The notes: generated by a model from the letters alone, not told the origin. A stretch of 64,000 nucleotides of DNA from Litoribacter populi (GCF_007483685.1 NZ_VMKN01000002.1:459452-523451), one strand, 5' to 3'. Shown: positions 25,079-34,739, counted from the first letter of the stretch. Translations and numbers: made by a program.

Positions 25079-26827
25079 TTATTTTTGATCAGATGACCAA
25101 GAGGCTTTACCCCCTTTGGCACTGTCTACGTCTATGGAATATTTCCTTCCTCCGCTGACAATCCATCTGACCTTTACTGCTTCCATCCCTGGTATATTTT
25201 TCACAGCGATTCTTTCAGGATTGTTGACTTGTTCCTCCACCTTATTAAAATCCTCATTTTCAACCACCATCCCGGCAATCACCTCTGGTCCGCTGATAGT
25301 TATATAGTCAGGCCTTTCAATGTTATATTTCAAGTCTTGACTAGAATGGGTCGGCATCATCCGCTCATTATATATAGTAGCAGTTACTTCCTTCATGCCT
25401 CTTCCCAAATCCTTTTCCTTCACATCCATCACACTCAGTTTTGGAGTATGATAGGCATGGTAAATTGTAAAAGCCATATTTCTATGAGCATCCTGCTCTA
25501 GCAAGAAACCTGGATGGGCTCTACCAAAATTTTTCTTGAACCCTCCAATTTCAATTTTACCAAACTGCGGATGGTCATATTCTTCCCAATTCACAAAAGC
25601 ATCTCCAAAAGTCAAATAACGGTCCACGTCCATTTCTTCATCCTGATTGCCTCTTCCTGCATTTTTGTGGAAATATAAATAAGAAGTCATCAGCTCATTG
25701 GAATAAGTGTAAACCCCTCTTCCACCATAAAACCAATCCAACTCCCCACCAAAGACAGAATACATATCCTTATAAACAACCAAATATCTATAACCTGGAA
25801 TGATTTCCTCACCCTTTTTGGCTATAGCATCATAAATACGAACATCCTCTCTATTATAAGTATCCTTATCCTCTTCAGCACCTGGGCCACGGAGTATCAT
25901 ACCACCGTAGTTGTGATAACTTTGAGCCCCTGCAATATTTGGATGATCCATCACAAACTCCATAACAGCGCGGTTTTCAGGCAAACTGAATGGATACTTA
26001 TACGCTCCACGTTGAACGTAGTCAGGCTGCCAATTCCAACCCCAGTCCCTGTTGGGGTCATAGTAACCCACTCCATCCTCATTGACTTGACCGTCACCAT
26101 CTCGGTCTATACCTTCATAACCAAGCATTTCATATTCGCCTTTTTCTTCTGCGGACACCATAATTAGCTTCCGCGGATCTCTTTGGTCTTTGATATATCG
26201 ACCTGTAGGAGATTTACGGATCATCATCGTGATATGACCGTCTTCGTTAAGATCGTCAAAACCATCCTCACCGACTTCACCATCACCATCACTATCAAGC
26301 ATAATCATTCCCGAACGGGGCGAGTGGGCCGTGTTGGCCTCCAGCATATAGTTGTTTCGCGCATCTGGATTGATTGTAGGAGCTATATAAAAGGTTTTGT
26401 CCTGTAACAGCTCCTTTATAAAATCAAGATCATCAAACATTTCAGTAAGGTACCACGCAGTGTACAAGGAAAATTCTGCGCCTTGAATCTCATTGGAGTG
26501 TATATTACCATCAATATACATAGCAGGCTTCCTGTCCGGATCACCAGTCTTAAAATCAGAGATGGTAAGCAAGTAAATATCCCGCCCCTCGTGCGATTTG
26601 CCTATGCTTTCCATTCGTGCCAAATCAGGATGAGCATCTGCAATCTTACGCATCACTTCATTTAGGCCTTCATAAGTATAGTACCGGTTCCACGCCACTT
26701 CCACTTTTGGCTGGTGCGGGGTACCTATGGCCCTAAAAAACTTTTCTTGTGCATCTACTTTTGTTGGTGCGGAAATAGAGAAAAGAGCTCCTGCCGCCAA
26801 GGCACATATATATTTTTTCATTTTCAT
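25079..26827 (-). CDS. Secreted M14-family zinc carboxypeptidase with Asp-rich calcium-type loops
   Basis: The 582-residue secreted protein (signal peptide to about residue 26, KVDAQ) has an M14 catalytic domain. Zinc ligands are visible as His110 and Glu113 (GNIHSNE) and His305 (QSYHNYGG); the catalytic glutamate is probably Glu378 in YTYSNELMTSY. Two EF-hand-like loops, DSDGDGEVGED (178-188) and DRDGDGQVNED (241-251), are inserted in the catalytic domain and probably bind calcium. The C-terminal 150 residues are beta-rich. It should cleave peptides or peptide-like substrates outside the cytoplasm. It lies 13 bases downstream of a catalytically dead-looking paralogue. The start may be ATG 26827 or 26821. 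Confidence 0.9.
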   Translation of the reverse strand: MKMKKYICALAAGALFSISAPTKVDAQEKFFRAIGTPHQPKVEVAWNRYYTYEGLNEVMRKIADAHPDLARMESIGKSHEGRDIYLLTISDFKTGDPDRKPAMYIDGNIHSNEIQGAEFSLYTAWYLTEMFDDLDFIKELLQDKTFYIAPTINPDARNNYMLEANTAHSPRSGMIMLDSDGDGEVGEDGFDDLNEDGHITMMIRKSPTGRYIKDQRDPRKLIMVSAEEKGEYEMLGYEGIDRDGDGQVNEDGVGYYDPNRDWGWNWQPDYVQRGAYKYPFSLPENRAVMEFVMDHPNIAGAQSYHNYGGMILRGPGAEEDKDTYNREDVRIYDAIAKKGEEIIPGYRYLVVYKDMYSVFGGELDWFYGGRGVYTYSNELMTSYLYFHKNAGRGNQDEEMDVDRYLTFGDAFVNWEEYDHPQFGKIEIGGFKKNFGRAHPGFLLEQDAHRNMAFTIYHAYHTPKLSVMDVKEKDLGRGMKEVTATIYNERMMPTHSSQDLKYNIERPDYITISGPEVIAGMVVENEDFNKVEEQVNNPERIAVKNIPGMEAVKVRWIVSGGRKYSIDVDSAKGGKASWSSDQK

Positions 26828-26840
26828 TATTTCTTCTGAT

Positions 26841-28451
26841 TTATAACTTCACCTCCAAAGTTGCTATCCCCGTATGGGGTGCACCGGCCTTTACTTCAAA
26901 ACTACCGCTACCCTTGACTATATAAGACAAGGTTTTTTTCTCAAATGCTCCCAAAGAATCAATAAGCTTAATTTTATCACCCGACACCAAGTCTTCTTTT
27001 TCTTTGTTAGAATCAATTCTGATTTTTTGAAACCACCTAGATTTTGCGCCCATTTCTGAATGAGTAGGGAGCGGTGAGTTGTTGTAAAGATCCACAGTGA
27101 TTCTGGTCAGGCCATTATTTAGCTTTTCCGTCTTTAAATTATGGAACTCTAATGAAGGTTGAATTTCTGCAAGCTTTATTATAAATTCAGTATGCTCTGA
27201 AGCAATCTCCGGCACCATACCCATAGGCGGGTTATACATTACAAACGGCTTAACCCCTCCTACCTCGACTTTTTGGCCAGGAAAATCAGGATGATCGACT
27301 TCATTCCAGTCCACAAAAACATCATCAAGACCTTCTTCCTCTGCCCAGGCCATGAAATTGGCTTCCTTGCTCTGGTAATTCCCATTTCCATCTTTTTTCA
27401 TTTCTGGAATCCACCAGCCTGGTGTACTAAAGCTAAGTCTCCCAAAATGGAAATAAGCCCATTGGAAAAAATCTCCAGCCGTGCCTTTGTTGTCTTGTTG
27501 ATAAGCTTCCAGTGAAGTGGACTCCTTATATATAGAGGAAATCATTTTGTTAAGCTCCACATCTTTTTCCAACATAGAAGTAACCACCCTTTTTTTGGCA
27601 TCCCCGGCATTGTAAGACATAGGGCTCGATAGATTATTAGCCGGTCCGAAAGTCACAAATGCAAAAATGTTATTTCTCTCAAATAAAAAATCCAACAAGG
27701 CCCTTGTTTCGGGTTGAGAAACTGGAATATCTCCCGCTAATGGCTCGAATGCAGGAAATTTGTAGGTCAAGTTTTTGTTAAAAGCAATTCCTTGTTCCGG
27801 GTCCTCATTGAATTGACCGTCCTTATCATTGTCAATTCCCTCAGTCAAATAGAGGTGAGTACCTCTTTCTCCTTTGCTTCGGTCGGCTTTGACCATCAAC
27901 TGTTCATGCTCTGAGCTAATTTTATGATCGCCCATGGGACTCTCTACCCTCATCATGGTGATCATGCCATCCCTGTTCAGGTCATCAAAATGATCCTCGC
28001 CTATTTGACCGTCCCTGTCGTGATCGATTTTTGCTGCATTTCCTCTTCTTTCATATTTGACCGAGGAAAAATATTGCTCATACGCATCTGGCGACATATT
28101 TGGAAAAATGTAAAAAGTTGTATTATCAAGTACACTCTCGTTTTCCTGGATGATATTTTCAGCAAACTGCACGGCTAGCTCTACCCCTAACAGGTGATAA
28201 CCTTCCACACCACCAGTGACCGCAATGGCGGGCTTGTTACGATGATCGCCTTTCCCTAGGCGTAAGACCCAAATATCTTTACCCCCTTCGGTTTTGGTGA
28301 GAGTCTGTAGTTCAGCGGAACCGCTCTTAGCCACGCTTTGCAACCTACTGTTGAGTTGGCTTAGGCTGGAATAGTCATCCTGGGACCACGCAGGGTTCCC
28401 CAGGCCCAAAACCGCTCCCAGCCCTAAAGCTGAAATTAATTTAAGCTTCAT
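26841..28451 (-). CDS. M14-like pseudo-peptidase, paralogue of the downstream gene
   Basis: This 536-residue secreted protein (signal peptide MKLKLISALGLGAVLGL to WSQ) aligns along its whole length with the next gene and shares the inserted Asp-rich loops (DHDRDGQIGED and DNDKDGQFNED). The zinc motif is changed: where the active paralogue has GNIHSNEIQGAE, this one has GGVEGYHLLGVE, so His and Glu are exchanged. The third zinc histidine and the catalytic glutamate are also absent (VTFGPANNL, STPGWWIPE). It is therefore unlikely to be an active M14 peptidase and may be a binding partner or regulator. An upstream in-frame extension to 28547 lacks signal-peptide character and is rejected. Confidence 0.85.
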   Translation of the reverse strand: MKLKLISALGLGAVLGLGNPAWSQDDYSSLSQLNSRLQSVAKSGSAELQTLTKTEGGKDIWVLRLGKGDHRNKPAIAVTGGVEGYHLLGVELAVQFAENIIQENESVLDNTTFYIFPNMSPDAYEQYFSSVKYERRGNAAKIDHDRDGQIGEDHFDDLNRDGMITMMRVESPMGDHKISSEHEQLMVKADRSKGERGTHLYLTEGIDNDKDGQFNEDPEQGIAFNKNLTYKFPAFEPLAGDIPVSQPETRALLDFLFERNNIFAFVTFGPANNLSSPMSYNAGDAKKRVVTSMLEKDVELNKMISSIYKESTSLEAYQQDNKGTAGDFFQWAYFHFGRLSFSTPGWWIPEMKKDGNGNYQSKEANFMAWAEEEGLDDVFVDWNEVDHPDFPGQKVEVGGVKPFVMYNPPMGMVPEIASEHTEFIIKLAEIQPSLEFHNLKTEKLNNGLTRITVDLYNNSPLPTHSEMGAKSRWFQKIRIDSNKEKEDLVSGDKIKLIDSLGAFEKKTLSYIVKGSGSFEVKAGAPHTGIATLEVKL

Positions 28452-29040
28452 ATTAGATTTTTCAATTAAGGATTGAAGTTTGTTCATACACCAATTAAAC
28501 ATATAAAGCTGTACCATGGTACTGAAAAAACATAAGAGGCTCATCAACCGGATAAAAGGCCGGCAAAAAGGAGGACGGCTCTATACAAAATCAAAGCCAA
28601 AGGAACTCAAATGTGCTTGAAAAAAAATATTTAAAGTATTATAGGTAATATATGTGAGAATTTTAATGTTGACTATAATCTTTTTGTGGTTGACATTGAA
28701 AAATATGCATTTTCTAATAAATTCTAAACATAGCGCTTACAGTTTGGCAAGGTAAATGTTGATGTATAGACATAATGAAATTATTTAGATAATTATAAGA
28801 CTTACGAATGAAGACTTTATAATTATTTCAAAAAAAATTTGTATATTTAAAATATAAAACTATGATTGGTTTTACTTAGCAGTTTTAAATTTTCAGTCAG
28901 GCTTCTTTAAGCTTAATTACCCCAAACACCTGACAACATTACAATTACCTCAGAGTAAAAATCGGCCAGTCAATTGACTGTAGAAACGCAAATTACAATG
29001 CAGAATTGATTTTTGAATTAATTTTTATTCCAAACATATT
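28452..29040. other. Regulatory region before the exopolysaccharide locus
   Basis: These 589 bases separate the carboxypeptidase operon from the exopolysaccharide locus and hold no credible gene. On the minus strand TATGTTTA near 28494-28501 is a near-match -7 box for the carboxypeptidase operon. On the plus strand TATATTTA at 28842-28849 could be the -7 box of the glycosyltransferase gene. A perfect palindrome lies at 28967-28980. Confidence 0.4.
28967..28980. promoter_or_regulatory. Perfect 14-bp palindrome, possible operator
   Basis: CAGTCAATTGACTG is a perfect inverted repeat 60 bases before the first gene of the exopolysaccharide locus. Size and symmetry fit a dimeric regulator site. 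I see no second copy upstream of the other locus genes. Confidence 0.4.
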
Positions 29041-30411
29041 ATGTCTAGATCGGAAAAAATTTTAGCAACCTTCTTCTTTATATGGGACATCATCACCCTG
29101 ATGGCGGCATTTGCCCTCTCCGTATCCCTCTTTCAAGAAGAACTAGTTATTATGAATGAGTGGATGATATTAGCGGGGGTTCTTGGCATTTGGTTCATCA
29201 TCGGCTACTGGAGAAAGCTGTACTATCTCAAATGGAACAAAACTCTGGAGTCCCGACCATTTCGGTACTTGAAAGCTTATCTCATCCTTATTGCGGTAGT
29301 CGCACTTTTATACCATATTCTTTCTTTCCCTTCATTTGAAAGAAACATCATTTTAGCCTTTTCACTGGGTTTCCCAGTAATGGGATTTACTTCGAACTTC
29401 TTTATCAACAATATCGTGAACAGAATTAACCAAAATAGAAACGTGAAACATACACTAGTGGCCGGAGTAGGAAATGCCGCAGCCAACGTATATGACTATT
29501 ATAAGTCCAATCCAAACAAGTATGCTGTAAAGGGCTTCATAAAATGCAAAAAAGAAGAAGCTTTGATCGATCAGGATCAGATTGTAGGCGATGTAAACAA
29601 TCTAAATGATATCCTTTGCGACAATGAGGTGGATGAAATTGTAATCGCCATCCCAGTGAAGCCTTCTAAAAAGATCAAAAAGATCATGCAGGCTGCTGAT
29701 TACCACGGCAAGCGAGTGCGATACATCCCTGATTATAGTGAGTTGTTTGGCAAAAATTACAAATCCGTGAAATACGGAGAGATGGATTCGATCAACACCC
29801 GTCAGTTGCCATTGGATGAAACTACATCTTATGTGGCTAAGGAATTCTTCGATCTGTTTTTCTCCACCATGGCTCTGATCTTCCTATCTCCACTCCTTCT
29901 TATTGTAGCCGCATTGATCAAACTTGATTCTCCAGGACCTATTCTTTATTGCCCACTTAGAATCGGAAAAAACGGCAAGGCTTTCAGAGTTTTCAAATTC
30001 AGAACAATGAAGGAATGTGATGCTACCGGTAACAAGTCAACTCAAGAGAATGATCCAAGAATCACCCGAGTAGGTAAATACCTTAGAAAATATAGCATTG
30101 ATGAGCTGCCTCAGTTTTTGAACGTATTCTTTGGCGATATGAGTGTCGTAGGACCAAGACCACACAGAAGCCAGTTAAACCAGCAGTTCCAAGAATCTAC
30201 TGAGCAGTATATGCTAAGACATTACTTCAAACCAGGTATCACGGGATGGGCACAGGTTAACGGATGGAGAGGCCCAACGAACACATTGGAACAAAAACAA
30301 CAAAGAACCGCCCATGACCTTTGGTACATTGAAAACTGGAAGTTCGCATTAGATCTGAAAATCATATACATGACGATCTTTGGAAAGAAAACTCATTCAT
30401 CCGCTTTTTAA
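29041..30411 (+). CDS. Polyprenyl-phosphate glycosylphosphotransferase (WcaJ-like, priming enzyme)
   Basis: This 456-residue protein has four N-terminal transmembrane helices and a Rossmann-like central domain (TLVAGVGNAAANVYDYY). A further membrane segment (about 270-295) precedes the bacterial sugar transferase domain with RIGKNGKAFRVFKFRTM, SIDELPQFLNVFFGDMSVVGPRP and GITGWAQVNGWRG. The family transfers a sugar-1-phosphate, usually glucose or galactose, to undecaprenyl phosphate and so starts repeat-unit assembly. It opens the exopolysaccharide locus and is monocistronic, bounded by a palindrome-bearing promoter region and a perfect terminator. Confidence 0.93.
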   Translation: MSRSEKILATFFFIWDIITLMAAFALSVSLFQEELVIMNEWMILAGVLGIWFIIGYWRKLYYLKWNKTLESRPFRYLKAYLILIAVVALLYHILSFPSFERNIILAFSLGFPVMGFTSNFFINNIVNRINQNRNVKHTLVAGVGNAAANVYDYYKSNPNKYAVKGFIKCKKEEALIDQDQIVGDVNNLNDILCDNEVDEIVIAIPVKPSKKIKKIMQAADYHGKRVRYIPDYSELFGKNYKSVKYGEMDSINTRQLPLDETTSYVAKEFFDLFFSTMALIFLSPLLLIVAALIKLDSPGPILYCPLRIGKNGKAFRVFKFRTMKECDATGNKSTQENDPRITRVGKYLRKYSIDELPQFLNVFFGDMSVVGPRPHRSQLNQQFQESTEQYMLRHYFKPGITGWAQVNGWRGPTNTLEQKQQRTAHDLWYIENWKFALDLKIIYMTIFGKKTHSSAF

Positions 30412-30433
30412 CCTTTAAATTTTAAATAACATC

Positions 30434-30468
30434 AAAAAAGGATCTGGCTCGCGCCAGATCCTTTTTTT
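30434..30468 (+). terminator. Terminator of the glycosylphosphotransferase gene
   Basis: A 15-bp perfect stem (30434-30448 with 30453-30467, core GGATCTGGC) with tetraloop TCGC is followed by a T run. Confidence 0.92.
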
Positions 30469-30469
30469 T

Positions 30470-31335
30470 ATTTTAGTTAGCTCGGAGAAGAACTTCAACA
30501 ACCTCCACCTTGCACCTTTAAGGTTTTTACCATAAAATTGAATCCACCGGCATAATCAGTCAATTTTTTGAACCTTTCTAATATTCAATATTCCTTTTTC
30601 ACTCTACTACCTATCAAATAATTACCAAAAGACCTCATAAACCTACCTATTAAATCCTTCATCATATTAATCATTTTGCAAAAAAAGATAAATTTTACAT
30701 TTACGTTTTTAAACTTTTAACACACAAAAAACAACCATTTAAATATTATTTTTAATTAAATGGAACTTAGATGATCGGCCTAAGTAAAGAGGTCTCTACC
30801 AAACAAAAATTACCAGTAGCCTTACATAAATCATTTATATCGGAAAAAGCCAATTTTTCAGACATACAGTGAATTTTCCTTGCAAAGAACCTATATCCCT
30901 ACCTCAAGTACATTTTACAAGTCTGTAAAATATAATATCCCAACTCAGTCTTTAAATAATTACAAGTTTTTTGAACTTATTTCTAATTGATAAAAAAACC
31001 AAAATATCTATCTATTGTATTAATTAATATCAAAAAAAGCTAATTATTTTTTTATAAATCATGGAATAAGTAAATTTTTCGATTTACAATAATACCTATC
31101 CATCCGGGGTTTATAATAGCAAGTGCGGCAAATGAAGCCGCCTCCTAAAATTAATTCGAACTCTAACCCCAGCCTTATGACAACGAATAAAGGAGACCCC
31201 AAAAAAAATTAACTAACAGTGCTAGCCGGAGGGATTACTGAATACGAGCCCTTATTGATTATTGAGAACATCCTCTAAAGTTGCACAACATCATAAACCA
31301 ATCCCAAAAAATTTACAAAATTAACCAGTAATCGA
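30470..31335. other. Long AT-rich leader/intergenic region of lyase-like gene 1
   Basis: About 865 bases without a gene. A promoter candidate lies at 30676-30703 and would give a leader of roughly 625 bases. A GCGGC-N7-GCCGC hairpin lies at 31125-31141. The phrase TTTACATTTACGTTTT recurs in the leader of lyase-like gene 3. Confidence 0.4.
30676..30703 (+). promoter_or_regulatory. Candidate promoter of lyase-like gene 1
   Basis: TTG at 30676 and TACATTTA at 30696-30703 (7 of 8 to TAnnTTTG) have a 17-base spacer. The same box is repeated before lyase-like gene 3. Confidence 0.35.
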
Positions 31336-32394
31336 ATGCAAAGTTTGACAAAAGTGGCTTACATCGTAGGCCTTTCCACCCTAGGCCTAGCCACCATCTC
31401 CTGCGACACAACAGGACAGGATGAATTCACCGAAGAAATGAGCGCGTTGAGATCCGTCTCCGCCAATGTTTTAATTAATGAAGACTTTATGGGCAGCAAC
31501 CCATTCAGCCAAGTCCATCAACAACTTCCTGTCAGCCATTCATTCAACGCGGTGGAAGATCCACAAGACAGAAGTAATCGAGTAGGAAGATTTGAATTGA
31601 GACAAGACGACCCTATTCAAAGTAACGGTAAAAGATCCGAGGTTCTTTTCCCTGCTCAGGATAACAGAGACAGATGGTATTCGTACTCCCTATACCTTCC
31701 TGCAAATACCTTTGAAAGAGATAGCGATAATGATATCATCTCTCAGTGGCACCAAGCCGGTGGTGGTAGCCCTTCTACTACAGTAAGAGTTCACAATGAT
31801 AGATTCTTAGTGAAGTCTGGAAACAGAAAAGAAGACAGAAAAGATTTCGATCTTGGAGCAGCAACTAAAGATGTATGGCATGACTTTGTATTTCACATCG
31901 TTCACTCTCCTGGTAGCGACGGATTACTTGAAGTGTGGCACAATGGTGAGAAAATCCTTGAAGAAAGAGGCGGAAACATGTATGACATGGACCTTCCAAG
32001 ATGGAAAGTCGGTATCTACAAAGCCTCTTGGATGAGAAGAGACACTGATACTCAAATGAGAGCACTGATGTTTGACAACGTAAGAATTGGTAACCAGCGA
32101 GCAAATCTTGAAGAAATGATGGTAGCAAGAAACTCCTCTAGTGCGACCTCCGGATCTACTTCAGAAAGCACATCAGGTGGAGGATCTACTTCAGAAAGCA
32201 GCAGCTCTTCATCAAGCAGCTCTAGCAACACAAGCTCAAGTAGTTCTAATGACGACACTAGCTCAAGCAGCTCCTCTAGTAGCAGCAGTTCTTCTTCACA
32301 AGTGGACGAAGATAATAATGATGACGAAAGAAGAGGTTGGAGAAGAAACAGAAGACCTTCTAGAAGAAGCTGGGGATGGGGATGGAGAAGATAA
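31336..32394 (+). CDS. Polysaccharide-lyase-like lipoprotein 1 with poly-Ser linker and Arg/Trp tail
   Basis: This 352-residue lipoprotein (lipobox cysteine 23 in TISC) is followed by a jelly-roll domain like Polysacc_lyase/heparin lyase I and PL7-clan enzymes. It has RSEV (100-103), QWH (137-139) and KVGIYK (224-229), which correspond to the R-S-E, Q-x-H and K-x-G-x-Y motifs of that clan. These enzymes cleave uronate-containing polysaccharides by beta-elimination. After residue 266 comes a serine-rich linker of about 55 residues encoded by mixed serine codons, an acidic patch, and a C-terminal tail (about 332-352) rich in Arg and Trp. It is the first of four tandem paralogues. Whether it degrades, trims or merely binds the polymer is unknown. 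Confidence 0.82.
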   Translation: MQSLTKVAYIVGLSTLGLATISCDTTGQDEFTEEMSALRSVSANVLINEDFMGSNPFSQVHQQLPVSHSFNAVEDPQDRSNRVGRFELRQDDPIQSNGKRSEVLFPAQDNRDRWYSYSLYLPANTFERDSDNDIISQWHQAGGGSPSTTVRVHNDRFLVKSGNRKEDRKDFDLGAATKDVWHDFVFHIVHSPGSDGLLEVWHNGEKILEERGGNMYDMDLPRWKVGIYKASWMRRDTDTQMRALMFDNVRIGNQRANLEEMMVARNSSSATSGSTSESTSGGGSTSESSSSSSSSSSNTSSSSSNDDTSSSSSSSSSSSSSQVDEDNNDDERRGWRRNRRPSRRSWGWGWRR

Positions 32395-32419
32395 TTTAAT
32401 TGCTTCTTATTCCTAACCG

Positions 32420-32450
32420 AAAAGTAGCCTACGGGCTACTTTTTTTTTTT
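32420..32450 (+). terminator. Terminator of lyase-like gene 1
   Basis: AAAAGTAGCC (32420-32429) pairs with GGCTACTTTT (32434-32443), tetraloop TACG, then a T run. Confidence 0.9.
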
Positions 32451-33416
32451 GTTTCAAGGCTGTCTATTTAAAGGCAGCTTTTTACTTTTCCGATTACAGA
32501 TGTTCAACCTAATTGACATTTACCTAGAGTAAGTTAATGAATACTACCTCTCCGTATGCCCTCTAGTTAATAAATGCAACGTATGCTTCAAACTTGGCTG
32601 AGACAGCTTAAAGATTTATCCCACACTTTCCTTCAGTTTTTAAAACTCCGTATTCCACACTTTTTACTTAAAAATATGAACAATATTGGAACTTAATTCC
32701 ACCACTCTCAAAACCCATTATGTTATCAATCCAATTTTTTTATTTTACTAATCACAATAATATTAGGGTAAATATAACTTTTCCAATTTCATAAAGAAAT
32801 ATACCATCAAAGCAACCCATTTAAAAAATGACTAATTATGGATATAAATGTACGTCTAATCACTTCCACACACTGGGGAAAAAGCTTACACATTCATAAA
32901 ACTTATTAAGCTGCAAATAAGCCATTTATATATTTATTAAGCAATACATATACATTTTTAGACAGTTTAAACACGATTTTTAACAAATGCAAGCGATTGG
33001 CAAAGACACTAAATTGACTAACTTCCTTTGATTATTTTTACCTACAAGAGGTACATTAATACCAAATTCTTAAAGTTCAATTCCATCCTTCTCTAAGTGC
33101 TAATTCTTTTATCTGTCTATTAACTACCAGAAATTTGTGAGCAATTGCATTTTATATACTGTAAACCGTGTGATGGGCTTCAGGTAAAATACCACAACTC
33201 TACAATACAATAATATTATTATAATAATATTTAAAATATATTTATTATTGTTTTTTCGGCTTAAACCTTAAAAGAAGTCAATTATTGAGGAATAATTCTT
33301 GGCTATTAGGAAATTAAATAAAATGGTGAGGGCAAGATTTCAAATAGAACATAAGCCCTTTCGAATTTTTGCCCTCGCCTTTTTTCCAGCAAACACCTAA
33401 TAGTATTTAGTTTCCC
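32451..33416. other. Long AT-rich leader/intergenic region of lyase-like gene 2
   Basis: About 965 bases with no gene. It holds a 20-bp perfect AT palindrome (33212-33231) and a block at about 33269-33307 that is conserved before gene 3 (35448-35486). A terminator-like hairpin lies close to the start codon. A promoter cannot be fixed; TACATTTT near 32960 is a weak -7 candidate. Confidence 0.4.
33325..33385 (+). terminator. Terminator-like hairpin in the leader of lyase-like gene 2
   Basis: GGTGAGGGCAA (33325-33335) pairs with TTGCCCTCGCC (33369-33379), one G-U pair, with a 33-base loop, and six T residues follow. It lies 31 bases before the ATG, where it could act as an attenuator or simply stop upstream readthrough. 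Confidence 0.5.
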
Positions 33417-34685
33417 ATGAGAAAGTTAACAAAAGCAACCTACTTCATTGGCCTCTTATCCCTAGGCCTTGCAACTGTTTCTTGCGACACTGCCGGTTTT
33501 GACGAGCATCCGGAAGAAACCGCAACATTGAGATCCTCCTCTTCCAGCATTTTGATGGCTGAAGATTTTACTGGTAGCAACCCATTGGGCCAGGTACACC
33601 AGCAATTTGGAACAAACCATGCATTCAATGTTGTTGAAGATCCCCGTGATAGAAGTAACCAAGTGGGTAAATTTGAACTTCGATATGGAGACCCGGTTCA
33701 GTCAAATGGAATCCGCTCTGAAGTTTTGTTCCCCGCACAAGCTGATAAGGAAAGATGGTATTCTTATTCCATTTATGTTCCGTCCGATGATTTTGAACAC
33801 GATAGTGATAATGACATTATAGCCCAATGGCATCAAACCGGTGGAGGCAGCCCAGCTACTACCCTAAGAATTCACGATGGCAAATGGTTAGTAAAGTCTG
33901 GAAGGACTAAAGACGAAAGAGAGGATTTTATTTTTGGTGATGTTGAAAAAGACAAATGGCATGAGTTTGTATTTCACTTTGTTCACTCTCACGGTAGTGA
34001 TGGACTACTAGAGGTATGGCATAATGGCGAGAAAGTAATGGAGGAAAAAGGCGGCAATATGCATGATCTAGAACTTCCACGTTGGAAAGTCGGTATATAT
34101 AAAGCTTCATGGAGAAGTAGAACAACCGACACTGACTTAAGGGTACTTTATTTTGACAACTTATTGGTTGGAGATAAAAATGCAGATTTAGAGACTATGA
34201 GTCCTAGAGCTAGAGCTTCTGCATCAGCAGAGGCTGAGGAAGAAAGAAAGGCTGAGGAAGAAGCGAGAGCTCAAGCCGAGGCTGAGAAAAAAGCAGAAGA
34301 AGAAGCGAGAGCCAAAGAGGAAGCAGAAAAAAAAGCAGCGGAAGAAGCGGCAGCAGCAGCAGCAGCTGAAGCTGAAGCAAAGGCAGCCGCCGAAGCTAAA
34401 GCACAAGAAGAAGCCAGAGCACAAGCGGAAGCAGCAGCCCAGGCTGAAGCTGCAGCACAAGCAGCAGCAGCAGCGGCGGAGCAGGATGCAAAAGCAGCAG
34501 AGCAGCAGAATACATCTCAGCCAGCCGCGTCCAGTAGCCCACAGCCCCAAAGGCCTACCCCTCCGGCTCCATCGAATCCCGAATCCCCAAACACTAGTCC
34601 TAGTACTGGAAGTGAATCTGAAACACCAACCGTCCCCTATAATTCGCACCAGCGTGAAGAACAACGCGGAAATGGTGGTAGATAA
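33417..34685 (+). CDS. Polysaccharide-lyase-like lipoprotein 2 with Ala/Glu/Lys coiled-coil tail
   Basis: The 422-residue paralogue of the preceding gene has a lipobox cysteine at residue 23 (TVSC) and the same jelly-roll domain with RSEV (101 region), QWH (137-139) and KVGIYK (224-229). The tail differs completely. Residues about 265-368 are Ala/Glu/Lys/Arg-rich and should form a long helix or coiled coil. A Pro/Ser/Thr-rich stretch follows, and the end is QREEQRGNGGR. The helical tail may span from membrane to matrix or oligomerise. The antisense strand of the tail shows a spurious cysteine/phenylalanine-rich frame. It has its own terminator. Confidence 0.82.
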   Translation: MRKLTKATYFIGLLSLGLATVSCDTAGFDEHPEETATLRSSSSSILMAEDFTGSNPLGQVHQQFGTNHAFNVVEDPRDRSNQVGKFELRYGDPVQSNGIRSEVLFPAQADKERWYSYSIYVPSDDFEHDSDNDIIAQWHQTGGGSPATTLRIHDGKWLVKSGRTKDEREDFIFGDVEKDKWHEFVFHFVHSHGSDGLLEVWHNGEKVMEEKGGNMHDLELPRWKVGIYKASWRSRTTDTDLRVLYFDNLLVGDKNADLETMSPRARASASAEAEEERKAEEEARAQAEAEKKAEEEARAKEEAEKKAAEEAAAAAAAEAEAKAAAEAKAQEEARAQAEAAAQAEAAAQAAAAAAEQDAKAAEQQNTSQPAASSSPQPQRPTPPAPSNPESPNTSPSTGSESETPTVPYNSHQREEQRGNGGR

Positions 34686-34705
34686 ATTCAAATTAAATCA
34701 ATCCC

Positions 34706-34738
34706 AAAGGCAACCCTCATAAAGGGTTGCCTTTTTTT
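34706..34738 (+). terminator. Terminator of lyase-like gene 2
   Basis: AAAGGCAACCCT (34706-34717) pairs with AGGGTTGCCTTT (34723-34734), followed by a T run. Confidence 0.9.
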
Positions 34739-34739
34739 A

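Noticed and set aside
31081-31335. Riboswitch in the leader of lyase-like gene 1
   Set aside because: Only one small hairpin is visible and no known riboswitch core motif could be recognised.
32136-32300. Phase-variable microsatellite in the serine tract
   Set aside because: The serine codons are mixed, with no simple nucleotide repeat that could slip.
34224-34691. Cysteine/phenylalanine-rich minus-strand frame
   Set aside because: It is the mirror of the Ala/Glu/Lys repeat in lyase-like protein 2; the GCn and GAn codons read as Cys, Phe and Leu on the other strand.
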